The position numbers and the translations under genes are program-made. A stretch of DNA of 64,000 nt from Bactericera cockerelli (taxonomy: Eukaryota; Arthropoda; Insecta; Hemiptera; Triozidae): NCBI GenBank assembly GCA_024516035.1, contig CM044965.1, forward strand, positions 27,666,425-27,730,424, written 5' to 3'. Below are positions 55,441 to 64,000 of this stretch, piece after piece; the first letter of the stretch is position 1, and every line of letters starts with the position of its first letter. Below the pieces are notes generated by a model, which was given only the letters and a program-made list of their open reading frames with translations, did not search any database and was not told the origin of the DNA.

Positions 55441-55668
55441 TACATGGAGTAAATAATGGAGAACTCATAACGTATCATGCTAATGACCATTGAACCTGTC
55501 ACATGAAATCGGCTATGTTGTATAGTTATAAAACAGTTGAAATCACAGCAGTAACAAATTAATTATTCTTTTCTTGCTTTTGAAGGTAATAAACTAAAAA
55601 AAGGTAGCCATATTGAGTAGTTTCCAATGTGTCAGGGTAAGGTTTGAGGTATTACGAGTTCTCCATGG

Positions 55669-55890
55669 ATTTAACACCTTGGCAACACTGTAAGGACAGA
55701 CGGATAGGTAGGAACCACCTTGTATCTCCTGCCTAATCATGGGTTTAACACCTCGGCAACACTGTAAGAACAGACGGATAGGTAGGAACCACTTTGTATC
55801 TCCTGCCTAAGCAAGGGGTTAACACCTCGGCAACACTGTAAGGACAGGCAGATAGGTAGGAACCACTTTGTATCTCCTGCCTAATCATGG
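55669..55890. repeat. Three tandem units of 73-75 bp
   Basis: TTAACACC(T)CGGCAACACTG recurs at 55671, 55744 and 55819, each followed by GGATAGGTAGGAACCAC and TTGTATCTCCTGCCTAA. Confidence 0.9.
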
Positions 55891-55973
55891 GGTCGTGACC
55901 TCAATTACCTGGGGCCTTTATCACAAACACTGTACAGGTTAATTTCAGACACATTAAAATTATTAACTTGTGG

Positions 55974-56200
55974 CCAGCCTCTGTGGCGTAACGGTTCTGT
56001 CTACTGCCCGTCGTTCAAAGATCCCGAGTTCGACTCCCGGTTGATGCAGACTTTTCGAAGAAAATTCTGTTCCTTCCAAACACGTGAGGCTGCCATTTCT
56101 GGCCCTACCCAGGCTGGGTATTAGTAATGTGGCTAGCTGGATTCCCAACAAATGTAAAGCCATGAGTATTTTACTCTTTCTGTAGACTGTAGCAGAAACT
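55974..56200 (+). mobile_element. tRNA-headed SINE (family f) sharing the 5S-SINE centre
   Basis: A-box CTCTGTGGCGTAACGGTTC, B-box CCGAGTTCGACTCCCGG, then CCCTACCCAGGCTGGGTATT and GTAATGTGGCTAGCTGG. This middle block aligns with CCCACCCAGGCTGGGTGAG...CAATGTGGGTAGCAG of the 5S-headed SINEs. Confidence 0.75.
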
Positions 56201-56272
56201 AAGAGTTAAAATGTCTACGTTAGTAACTCTTAACTCGTAGAATGATCGTGATATGGGGCCCTGGTAATGCCG

Positions 56273-56567
56273 TGTGGGGTTCTGTGGCTTGAATCGACCA
56301 CAAATAATGAAATGGAATCTTATACTTAAACTTGAATCTTGAAAGAAAAATACTTGTATGGTGAAAATGAAAAGAATTGCATTTTTTTTCTGAAAACTTT
56401 TTACTTGAGAAAATTGGAGAAAATTTGGAAGCCTATCAACGTTATTTATAAACAGTGATAAGAAAACATCGAGCTCGTTGCTCTCGCGAGTGTTACCTCG
56501 GGAAATGTTGCTGACCGCGAAGATAGAAATCAGTTTCCGCGAATATTTAAATTACCAGAACCAAACA
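56273..56567 (-). repeat. 3' LTR of the BEL/Pao element
   Basis: 295 bp, TG...CA on both strands as usual; same sequence as 60472-60766. Confidence 0.95.
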
Positions 56568-56614
56568 TTCTCCCCCCATGAAGGCCAAAATGGGCTTCAT
56601 TAACAGAACCAACC

Positions 56615-59600
56615 TTACAATATTTGGTTAGGTAATGGGCACAGCTTAACTACTGGTCGCTTTAATTCGCCGCTCTTGGTTCGAACAAGAGCTACTCTAA
56701 CTATTCCATCTTTGCCAGGATCCACAGCAATGACTCTTCCAAGAGGCCAACTTAAGACAGGAGTGTTTTCAGCTTTGATTAACACTAGGGAACCAGGTTT
56801 AAGAGGAGTATCATCTTTTAACCACTTTGATCTTTGCTGCAATTGACTGAGGTACTCTTCTGAAAACCTTTTCCAAAATGAATGGACCATCTGCTCGATC
56901 AGCTTGTATCTTTGGCCAAGATTAAGAGGCGTAGAAATCAACGGCATGTGCTGAACAGGTTCTTGCATCAGGAAATGAGCCGGCGTCAATGCTTTGGGAG
57001 CAGACGGATCTGCATCTTGTTCACAGAGCGGTCTGCTATTCAGGATGGCTTCAATTTCAATCAGTAGAGTATTCATCTCTTCATAAGACAGGATTTGTGG
57101 ACCAATGACTTTGGAGAGATGAGACTTGACTTGCCGGAGACTAATTTCCCACGGACCACCGAAATTTGGAGATGCTGGGGGATTGAATCGAAATTCAATT
57201 CGTTGATCAAGAAGTTCTTTTTCAAAAGAATCTTTGTAGGGTTTTGAATAAAGGAATGAATACATTTCATTGAGGATTTTGCTTGCACCGATGAAGTTAC
57301 TGCCATTATCTGAATAGAGCACCTTGACAACTCCTCTTCTTGCAAGAAATCTTCGAAGTGCTGCCATTATTGGAGTGCTAGACTTTGGACAGTGCTTGAA
57401 ACAAAGAACGCATTTCATAACACGTTGACGTACGATATCACGTCCACCCAGTATCCAATACTTTTTCCTTAGAATGGAAAGCAGGAGGTGAGGGCCGGTA
57501 TGTAGATTTCTTTGAGGTTTGTAATCAATCAGGGGATTAAAAATATGATGCTTCTTAGGTAGAATGATTGGGCGAGCATGTTGATAATCAATTTGACTTG
57601 CTTTTTCTATGAGACCACCACTTAAAGGCAAATTATCTTTCATAAAAGGACGTAGTTTCAGTAGTTCATATGAAGCTTGTTTGTTATTCTCAATGTTCTT
57701 TAAATCATTAACAAACACTTCTCTTTGTAGACTTTGAATAAGTTTCGTTTCCGCCACTTTTAAATCTTGACAAAATATAAGTCTAGTAGGTAGCAATCGG
57801 CAGAACTTTAGAACTAGCGCCACCGTTCTTAGCATAATATTCCATTTTGAAATCCTGCAAGCCATTTGAACAAGAACACCCTTTTTATGTTCTTGAAGCC
57901 GCACATTCATCAGGACCTTTTGGGGTTTTTCTTTTAATAACTTATCATTCAGCATTTGCTCATTCAAGCCATCTTCGGTGACTTGTCGCAAGTTCAAACT
58001 TTCAATTGGAGAATTTAACCATGGTGGACCATGCAAAAACATTTTCTTGATATCTCCTGTGAAGGCAATAGGAAATATTCTAAAATTAACCTGCAAATCA
58101 AACAAGTTCTTATGTAATATTGGTCCAGTCTGCAGAACATCATTGAGGGAAATGCCCGTTGATGTAGCACAACTATCGTCAAAAACAATTCTTACTTTGT
58201 TAGTAGCCTTATCGAGTTTCACCACTTCATGGTGAAGCATGAAATAACCTTCCTCTTGTAGATCACAATTGTGTACCAGTGAGGCGTGACCTTGGTCAAT
58301 ATAATCATTGATTGCCTTTGAATAATTCTCCTTGAGATCAGGCTGTAACTTGAACTTCTTCTCCATGTTCAAAAGTCGCTTCTTAGCGATTTCATAAGAG
58401 TTTACAAGTTTTTTAGGGCTCTCTTTGAATGGCAATGACACTGCGTACCTTCCGCTAGGCAATCTTTGAGCAGTGCTGATAAAATATTTCTCACATTCTT
58501 CTTCATTCAACGTGAGACCTTGAGGTGAAGAAGGCACTTCTTCAACGGACCAGAACTTCTGAACAATATCTTCCAAGGACGAAGCTTCTGGAATCACTTG
58601 AGGAACGTGTAAGGTATATGGTGTAGAATGAGACATAGTCGGCACACGTCCCATAATAATATCACCCAATACAGAATTAAATACGAGTGTTTCATTATAA
58701 GGCATAATTTTCCTCTCTCCAATTAGGAAAGGAAAAAGTTCAGCGCCAATGAGGCAGTCAATATTGCTTGGAATGTGAAATGTGTCATCACTGAGCTTTA
58801 AACCAGATAAATTCTTCAGTAAAGAAATATCCAAGGGGCATGTAGGCAACTTACTAATTTTGTCTACCACAAGTGCTTCAGAAACAATAAATTGTTTTTC
58901 TGAGTCAAATCTCGATGAAAATTGAAAGGACGTAATACCACTAGCATGGCTTGAACTTGAATCGATGCCACTGACTTTCATAGAACATGGTTTGTATTTC
59001 AGACCCAATTTTTTACAACAACTCTTGGTAATGAAGTTGCACATACTAGCGCTATCTAGTAGCATACGCACCTTTACAATTTCACCCGTATTATTTCTTA
59101 TGTTAACTTTAGCGGTAGCGAGTAGGACTGTATATTCTTGTCTAACTTGACTTGAGCTGGCCGAACAACAATTGACAACAGCAGAAACTTTAGGCACTAA
59201 TTTGTCTTGATCTTCAAATGATTTTTCTTCACATGGGTCTGCTGGAGACGAAGAAGATACATAGGTATTAAGATGCAACAGGGTATGATGTTTGAAATTG
59301 CATATTTTGCATGAATGTTTGCTCATGCATTTAATTGCACTATGATGAGGGCTGAAACAATTAAAACATACTTTTAAGCTTTTTACAAGTTCCAGACGCT
59401 GTGAAGGTTGAAGTTGATTAAACTCAGGACACTGAAACATTGGGTGTTTCTCTTGATTACAAACTTGACAACTAGTAGTATCTTGTAAATCTTGTTTACT
59501 ACGCGCTGTCACCATAGTAACCATCTTGGATGCTGGCTTTTTTGACGAAACTGGAATTGGAACATCTCTTTCTGTACGCTCGATGACTCTGACGTAATCT

Positions 59601-60430
59601 TGTACAAACTTGATGAGCTCAGAGTACAGAGGGAGGTCTTTACTGGCCAAACATTTCATCTCAAACTTCTTACAAAGTCCCACATCCAACTTTTTGATTC
59701 CTATAGCATACAGTATAAATTCGTCCAAATTAGGTATCTTCAACGCTTTGAGCGCCGCCACTGATGCACAAAATTTATCAATAAAGTTATTATAATCAAC
59801 TTTAGATTCTTCCTTGATGGGCTTGAAATTAATTATGTTGTCTAAGTAGTAACTAGCAAGAGATCTGACGTCTTGATACCTATCAGTGAGAGCCTTGAAT
59901 AATGTCTCATAGTTACTCCCTATTGGAGGAATCCCTGAGCATAAAGATAAAGCTTGATCCTTGAGACGGGAAATAAGGTACTGGACCTTTTGGTCATTAG
60001 AGAGTGACTTGTTCTCATGAATGACCGTCTTAAATGTCTCGTAGAATGTGGGCCAATCTCTGGGATTGCCGTTGAATGAGGCTAATTCTAATGCTGGTAG
60101 TCTAGGCAAATCAGTAGTGCATGTAGGAGTAGATGCGCTACCCAACTTTTGAATATTGTGCTTTACATGTCCATACATATCAACAAAGGAATCCAAACCT
60201 TGAAAAGTAGGCTCATATGTTGGGTCTTCTTCAATCATACCTTCCTCATACTTTTCTAAGGCTTCCTTGAAATCAGTATGTAGAAGATCTAGAGACGCTG
60301 CCTTTGCTAGTAAAGTATTCTTCAAGGTCTTATCTACATTTACTTTCTTACTTACGTAATAGATCTCTTGCATTATCATGAAAATCTTTTCCTTCTTCGC
60401 TTTCAAAATCACTACCTTGGCACTCGGCAT
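56615..60430 (-). CDS. BEL/Pao Gag-protease-(partial RT)-(partial integrase) polyprotein
   Basis: The ATG at 60430 (MPSAKVVIL) is preferred; the frame is open further upstream but only into the LTR. 1271 residues, shorter than the usual 1600-1800. In order: Gag (FNGNPRDWPTFYETF), zinc knuckles (CQVCNQEKHPMFQC, CFNCFSPHHSAIKC), an aspartic protease (MLLDSASMCNFI), a BEL linker (KFWSVEEVPSS), the RT start (VRIVFDD to FTGDIKKMFL), then a jump straight to HGPPWL near the end of RNase H. The YxDD box and RNase H are gone. In the integrase, HKC/CxxC-like CVLCFKHCPK is followed at once by LRRFLARRG, so the first catalytic Asp block is gone; YSDNGSNF and GGPWE remain. Both deletions keep the frame. 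Confidence 0.9.
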   Translation of the reverse strand: MPSAKVVILKAKKEKIFMIMQEIYYVSKKVNVDKTLKNTLLAKAASLDLLHTDFKEALEKYEEGMIEEDPTYEPTFQGLDSFVDMYGHVKHNIQKLGSASTPTCTTDLPRLPALELASFNGNPRDWPTFYETFKTVIHENKSLSNDQKVQYLISRLKDQALSLCSGIPPIGSNYETLFKALTDRYQDVRSLASYYLDNIINFKPIKEESKVDYNNFIDKFCASVAALKALKIPNLDEFILYAIGIKKLDVGLCKKFEMKCLASKDLPLYSELIKFVQDYVRVIERTERDVPIPVSSKKPASKMVTMVTARSKQDLQDTTSCQVCNQEKHPMFQCPEFNQLQPSQRLELVKSLKVCFNCFSPHHSAIKCMSKHSCKICNFKHHTLLHLNTYVSSSSPADPCEEKSFEDQDKLVPKVSAVVNCCSASSSQVRQEYTVLLATAKVNIRNNTGEIVKVRMLLDSASMCNFITKSCCKKLGLKYKPCSMKVSGIDSSSSHASGITSFQFSSRFDSEKQFIVSEALVVDKISKLPTCPLDISLLKNLSGLKLSDDTFHIPSNIDCLIGAELFPFLIGERKIMPYNETLVFNSVLGDIIMGRVPTMSHSTPYTLHVPQVIPEASSLEDIVQKFWSVEEVPSSPQGLTLNEEECEKYFISTAQRLPSGRYAVSLPFKESPKKLVNSYEIAKKRLLNMEKKFKLQPDLKENYSKAINDYIDQGHASLVHNCDLQEEGYFMLHHEVVKLDKATNKVRIVFDDSCATSTGISLNDVLQTGPILHKNLFDLQVNFRIFPIAFTGDIKKMFLHGPPWLNSPIESLNLRQVTEDGLNEQMLNDKLLKEKPQKVLMNVRLQEHKKGVLVQMACRISKWNIMLRTVALVLKFCRLLPTRLIFCQDLKVAETKLIQSLQREVFVNDLKNIENNKQASYELLKLRPFMKDNLPLSGGLIEKASQIDYQHARPIILPKKHHIFNPLIDYKPQRNLHTGPHLLLSILRKKYWILGGRDIVRQRVMKCVLCFKHCPKSSTPIMAALRRFLARRGVVKVLYSDNGSNFIGASKILNEMYSFLYSKPYKDSFEKELLDQRIEFRFNPPASPNFGGPWEISLRQVKSHLSKVIGPQILSYEEMNTLLIEIEAILNSRPLCEQDADPSAPKALTPAHFLMQEPVQHMPLISTPLNLGQRYKLIEQMVHSFWKRFSEEYLSQLQQRSKWLKDDTPLKPGSLVLIKAENTPVLSWPLGRVIAVDPGKDGIVRVALVRTKSGELKRPVVKLCPLPNQIL

Positions 60431-60471
60431 TCTGCTGCTTGTGTTCTCGGATTCAGGTTCGAAGGGCCAAA

Positions 60472-60766
60472 TGTGGGGTTCTGTGGCTTGAATCGACCAC
60501 AAATAATGAAATGGAATCTTATACTTAAACTTGAATCTTGAAAGAAAAATACTTGTATGGTGAAAATGAAAAGAATTGCATTTTTTTTCTGAAAACTTTT
60601 TACTTGAGAAAATTGGAGAAAATTTGGAAGCCTATCAACGTTATTTATAAACAGTGATAAGAAAACATCGAGCTCGTTGCTCTCGCGAGTGTTACCTCGG
60701 GAAATGTTGCTGACCGCGAAGATAGAAATCAGTTTCCGCGAATATTTAAATTACCAGAACCAAACA
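60472..60766 (-). repeat. 5' LTR of the BEL/Pao element
   Basis: 295 bp. In element orientation it precedes the primer-binding candidate and the ORF start at 60430. Confidence 0.95.
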
Positions 60767-60771
60767 TGCCG

Positions 60772-61006
60772 CAACACCTAAATCCGCGTTTGACCCTAAA
60801 ATTTATGTCTGAAATCTCCACCCAGCCGCTCCGAACAATTTGAATTTATGACTTGGTGTCAGGACCGGTTTCAGTGTTTCAGAGTCAGGGTCGGACGTGA
60901 AGTAGACCAAAGATTTCAATGTATTGTCTGGACTGGGGGACTGAGAACAAGAGACAAGTATGGATGACCTGCCGGAGTGCCCGTCTAGTTGTTCTGATGT
61001 TGTATG
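60772..61006. other. Intergenic, no feature seen
   Basis: Short unique-looking stretch between the BEL/Pao target duplication and a hAT-like end. Confidence 0.4.
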
Positions 61007-61060
61007 CAGGCGCGGCTGGTGGAAAAATATTTTGGGGGTGCTGCCACATAAACCCGACAT
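61007..61060 (+). mobile_element. hAT-like element, 5' end only
   Basis: CAGGCGCGGCTGGTGG, then TTTTGGGGGTGCTGCC, the same end as the element at 18920. No right end was found before the minisatellite, and the flank GTTGTATG was not seen again. Confidence 0.65.
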
Positions 61061-61073
61061 AAAATGGGATTTA

Positions 61074-61290
61074 TAGCCGACCTCCGTGGCTCAATGGTTA
61101 AGAGCATTGGTTGCTGACCCGGAGGTTGTGAGTTCCAATCCCGGCCGGAGTGAAATATTCTAACCGAGTTAATTACCAACTGAGCAAATGTTCAGAGGAA
61201 ATACATGAGACATACATACATAGTAGCATAATAGATACGCCTCAAGATATTCTGTACGAGTGTACGCCTTAACATAGGATCCTTCTCATC
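61074..61290 (+). mobile_element. tRNA-headed SINE, family d
   Basis: CCTCCGTGGCTCAATGGTTA and GAGCATTGGTTGCTGACCC, then GTTGTGAGTTCCAATCCCGG. It matches the copy at 2085 through AACCGAG. The T-arm is too eroded for a working tRNA. Confidence 0.65.
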
Positions 61291-61385
61291 CTTCCCTCCT
61301 TTCTGTTATCCCTCAAGGTGGCCCTGACTTGACTCTAATAGCGATAAGCAAGAGCTTTACTGCAGAGATCCCCCCGTAATATCTT

Positions 61386-64000
61386 TTCGTCCTGCAATAC
61401 CTCATGGTCCTGTAATAACTCCTGGTCCTGTAATAACTCCTGGTCCTGTAATAACTCCTGGTCCTGTAATAACTCCTGGTCCTGTAATAACTCCTGGTCC
61501 TGTAATAACTCCTGGTCCTGTAATAACTCCTGGTCCTGTAATAACTCCTGGTCCTGTAATAACTCCTGGTCCTGTAATAACTCCTGGTCCTGTAATAACT
61601 TATGGTCCTGTAATAACTCCTGGTCCTGTAATAACTCGTGGTCCTGTAATAACTCGTGGTCCTGTAATAACTCCTGGTCCTGTTATAAATCCTGGTCCTG
61701 TAATAACTCCTGGTTCTATTATAACTCCTGGTTTTGTAATAACTCCTGGTTCTGTAATAACTCTTGGTTCTGTAATAACTCCTGGTCCTGTAATAACTCC
61801 TGGTTCTGTAATAACTCCTGGTCCTGTAATAACTCGTAGTCCTGTAATAACTCCTGGTCCTGTAATAACTCCTGGTCCTGTAGTAACTCCTGGTCCTGTA
61901 ATAACTCCTGGTTCTGTAATAACTCCTGGTCCTGTAATAACTCCTGGTTCTGTAATAACTCCTGGTCCTGTAATAACTCTTGGTCCTGTAATAACTCTGG
62001 TCCTGTAATAACTCTTGGTACTGTAATAACTCTTGGTCCTGTAATAACTCCTGGTAATGTAATAACTCCTGGTCCTGTAATAACTCCTGGTCCTGTAGTA
62101 ACTCCTGGTCTTGTAATAACTCCTGGTCCTGTAATAACTCCTGGTCCTGTAGTAACTCCTGGTCCTGTAGTAACTCCTGGTCCTGTAATAACTCCTGGTA
62201 CTGTAATAACTCCTGATCCTGTAATAACTCCTGGTCCTGTAATAACTCCTGGTCCTGTAATAACTCCTGGTCCTGTAATAACTCCTGGTCCTGTAATAAC
62301 TCCTGGTCCTGTAATAACTCCTGGTCCTGTAATAACTCCTGGTCCTGTAATAACTCCTGGTCCTGTAATAACTCCTGGTCCTGTAATAACTCCTGGTCCT
62401 GTAATAACTCCTGGTCCTGTAATAACTTATGGTCCTGTAATAACTCCTGGTCCTGTAATAACTCGTGGTCCTGTAATAACTCGTGGTCCTGTAATAACTC
62501 CTGGTCCTGTTATAAATCCTGGTCCTGTAATAACTCCTGGTTCTATTATAACTCCTGGTTTTGTAATAACTCCTGGTTCTGTAATAACTCTTGGTTCTGT
62601 AATAACTCCTGGTCCTGTAATAACTCCTGGTTCTGTAATAACTCCTGGTCCTGTAATAACTCGTAGTCCTGTAATAACTCCTGGTCCTGTAATAACTCTG
62701 GTCCTGTAGTAACTCCTGGTCCTGTATAACTCCTGGTTCTGTAATAACTCCTGGTCCTGTAATAACTCCTGGTTCTGTAATAACTCCTGGTCCTGTAATA
62801 ACTCTTGGTCCTGTAATAACTCTGGTTTTGTAATAACTCTTGGTACTGTAATAACTCTTGGTCCTGTAATAACTCCTGGTAATGTAATAACTCCTGGTCC
62901 TGTAATAACTCCTGGTCCTGTAGTAACTCCTGGTCTTGTAATAACTCCTGGTCCTGTAATAACTCCTGGTCCTGTAGTAACTCCTGGTCCTGTAGTAACT
63001 CCTGGTCCTGTAATAACTCCTGGTCCTGTAGTAACTCCTGGTCCTGTACTAACTCCTGGTACTGTAATAACTCCTGGTCCTGTAGTAACTCCTGGTCTTG
63101 TAGTAACTCCTGGTCCTGTAATAACTCCTGGTCTGTACTAACTCCTGGTCCTGTACTAACTCCTGGTCCTCTAATAACTCCTGGTCTGTAATAACTCCTG
63201 GTCCTGTAGTAACTCTGGTCTTGTAGTAACTCCTGGTCCTGTAATAACTCCTGGTCCTGTAATAACTCCTGGTCCTGTAATAACTCCTGGTCCTGTAATA
63301 ACTCCTGGTCCTGTAATAACTCCTGGTCCTGTACTAACTCCTGGTCCTGTAATAACTCCTGGTCCTGTAATAACTCCTGGTCCTGTACTAACTCCTGGTC
63401 CTGTAATAACTCCTGGTCCTGTAATAACTCCTGGTCCTGTAGTAATTCCTGGTCCTGTAATAACTCCAGGTTCTGTAGTAACTCCTGGTCCTGTAATAAC
63501 TCCTGGTCCTGTAATAACTCCTGGTACTGTAATAACTCCTGATCCTGTAATAACTCCTGGTCCTGTAGTAACTCCTGGTCCTGTAATAACTCCTGGTCCT
63601 GTAATAACTCCTGGTAATGTACTAACTCTGGTCCTGTAATAACTCCTGGTCCTGTAGTAACTCCTGGTCTTGTAATAACTCCTGGTCCTGTAGTAACTCC
63701 TGGTCCTGTAATAACTCCTGGTCCTGTAATATCTTCTGGTCCTGTAGTAACTCCTGGTCCTGTAATAACTCCTGGTCCTGTAGTAACTCCTGGTCCTGTA
63801 ATAACTCCTGGTCCTGTAATAACTCCTGGTCCTGTAGTAACTCCTGGTCTGTAATAACTCCTGGTCTTGTAATAACTCCTGGTCCTGTAGTAACTCCTGG
63901 TCCTGTAATAACTCCTGGTCCTGTAGTAACTCCTGGTCCTGTAATAACTCCTGGTCTTGTAATAACTCCTGGTCCTGTAGTAACTCCTGGTCCTGTAATA
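61386..64000. repeat. 18-bp minisatellite with about 826-bp higher-order period
   Basis: Unit GGTCCTGTAATAACTCCT, about 145 copies to the window end. Variant units recur in the same order about 826-827 bases apart (TATGGTCCTG at 61601 and 62428; GGTAATG at 62053 and 62879), then the order breaks near 63020. Scattered 17-bp units change frame. Flanking sequence on the right is unseen. Confidence 0.97.

Larger units (their letters stand above)
56273..60766 (-). mobile_element. BEL/Pao LTR retrotransposon, deletion derivative
   Basis: 4494 bp between 5-bp duplications TGCCG (56268-56272, 60767-60771). LTRs 56273-56567 and 60472-60766 are 295 bp each, begin TG and end CA, and looked identical base for base. 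On the minus strand a primer-binding candidate TGGCCCTTCGAACC starts two bases inside the 5' LTR, and a polypurine run GGGGGGAGAA precedes the 3' LTR. One long ORF fills the interior but lacks part of pol, so it needs proteins in trans. Confidence 0.95.

Noticed and set aside
56273..60766. Retrovirus with an envelope gene
   Set aside because: The order Gag-protease-RT-integrase with BEL-type motifs, no ORF after integrase and no env-like frame show a BEL/Pao retrotransposon.
61074..61150. Functional tRNA gene
   Set aside because: T-arm and acceptor pairing fail and the same head followed by the same body recurs at 2085, so it is a SINE.
61386..64000. Possible PGPVIT-repeat protein
   Set aside because: No in-frame ATG, several 17-bp units shift the frame, and the repeat is open in most frames by composition alone.

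Overview
The window is animal nuclear DNA, almost certainly insect. It has spliced genes with GT/AG introns, clan-4 (CYP4-type) cytochrome P450s, an insect-type secreted dsRNase, Jockey/CR1-like LINEs, a BEL/Pao LTR element and many SINEs, MITEs and Helitron-like repeats in AT-rich DNA. A hemipteroid insect would fit, but nothing seen here fixes the order or species.

Layout. 230-8766 (+): the 3' four exons of P450 gene A, with an APE-type LINE (ORF2 intact) in its last intron. 9191-9992: a DNA element with 23-bp inverted ends. 11122-31656 (-): a seven-exon, 567-codon dsRNase gene inflated to 20.5 kb by transposons in its introns. The largest intron holds a dead LINE, cut by a 6.3-kb inverted-repeat element, which is itself cut by a hAT-like element with a perfect 8-bp target duplication. 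34713-35620: a near-perfect 908-bp inverted repeat. 36026-41691 (-): P450 gene B, with a GC-AG intron and a LINE in its first visible intron. 45396-48495 (-): P450 gene C, 543 codons and apparently complete. 48.5-56.2 kb: gene-poor repeats, including a 46-bp satellite. 56273-60766 (-): a BEL/Pao element with apparently identical LTRs but missing catalytic segments. 61386-64000: an 18-bp minisatellite with higher-order structure running off the window end.

The host genes are therefore three paralogous P450s (same splice phases at matching exon junctions, different orientations) around one nuclease gene. P450s of this clan are membrane monooxygenases acting on fatty acids, hormones or xenobiotics; insect dsRNases are secreted nucleases that degrade dietary or haemolymph dsRNA. 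No functional link between them is visible beyond proximity.

The clearest unusual signals are: a SINE family whose head is 5S-rRNA-like and whose centre is shared with a tRNA-headed SINE; the 908-bp palindrome; the nested TE stack with readable target duplications; the in-frame-deleted BEL/Pao element; the dsRNase with an RG/Q/N-rich spacer and a QGH instead of RGH active-site motif; and satellites that seem to grow from TE tails.
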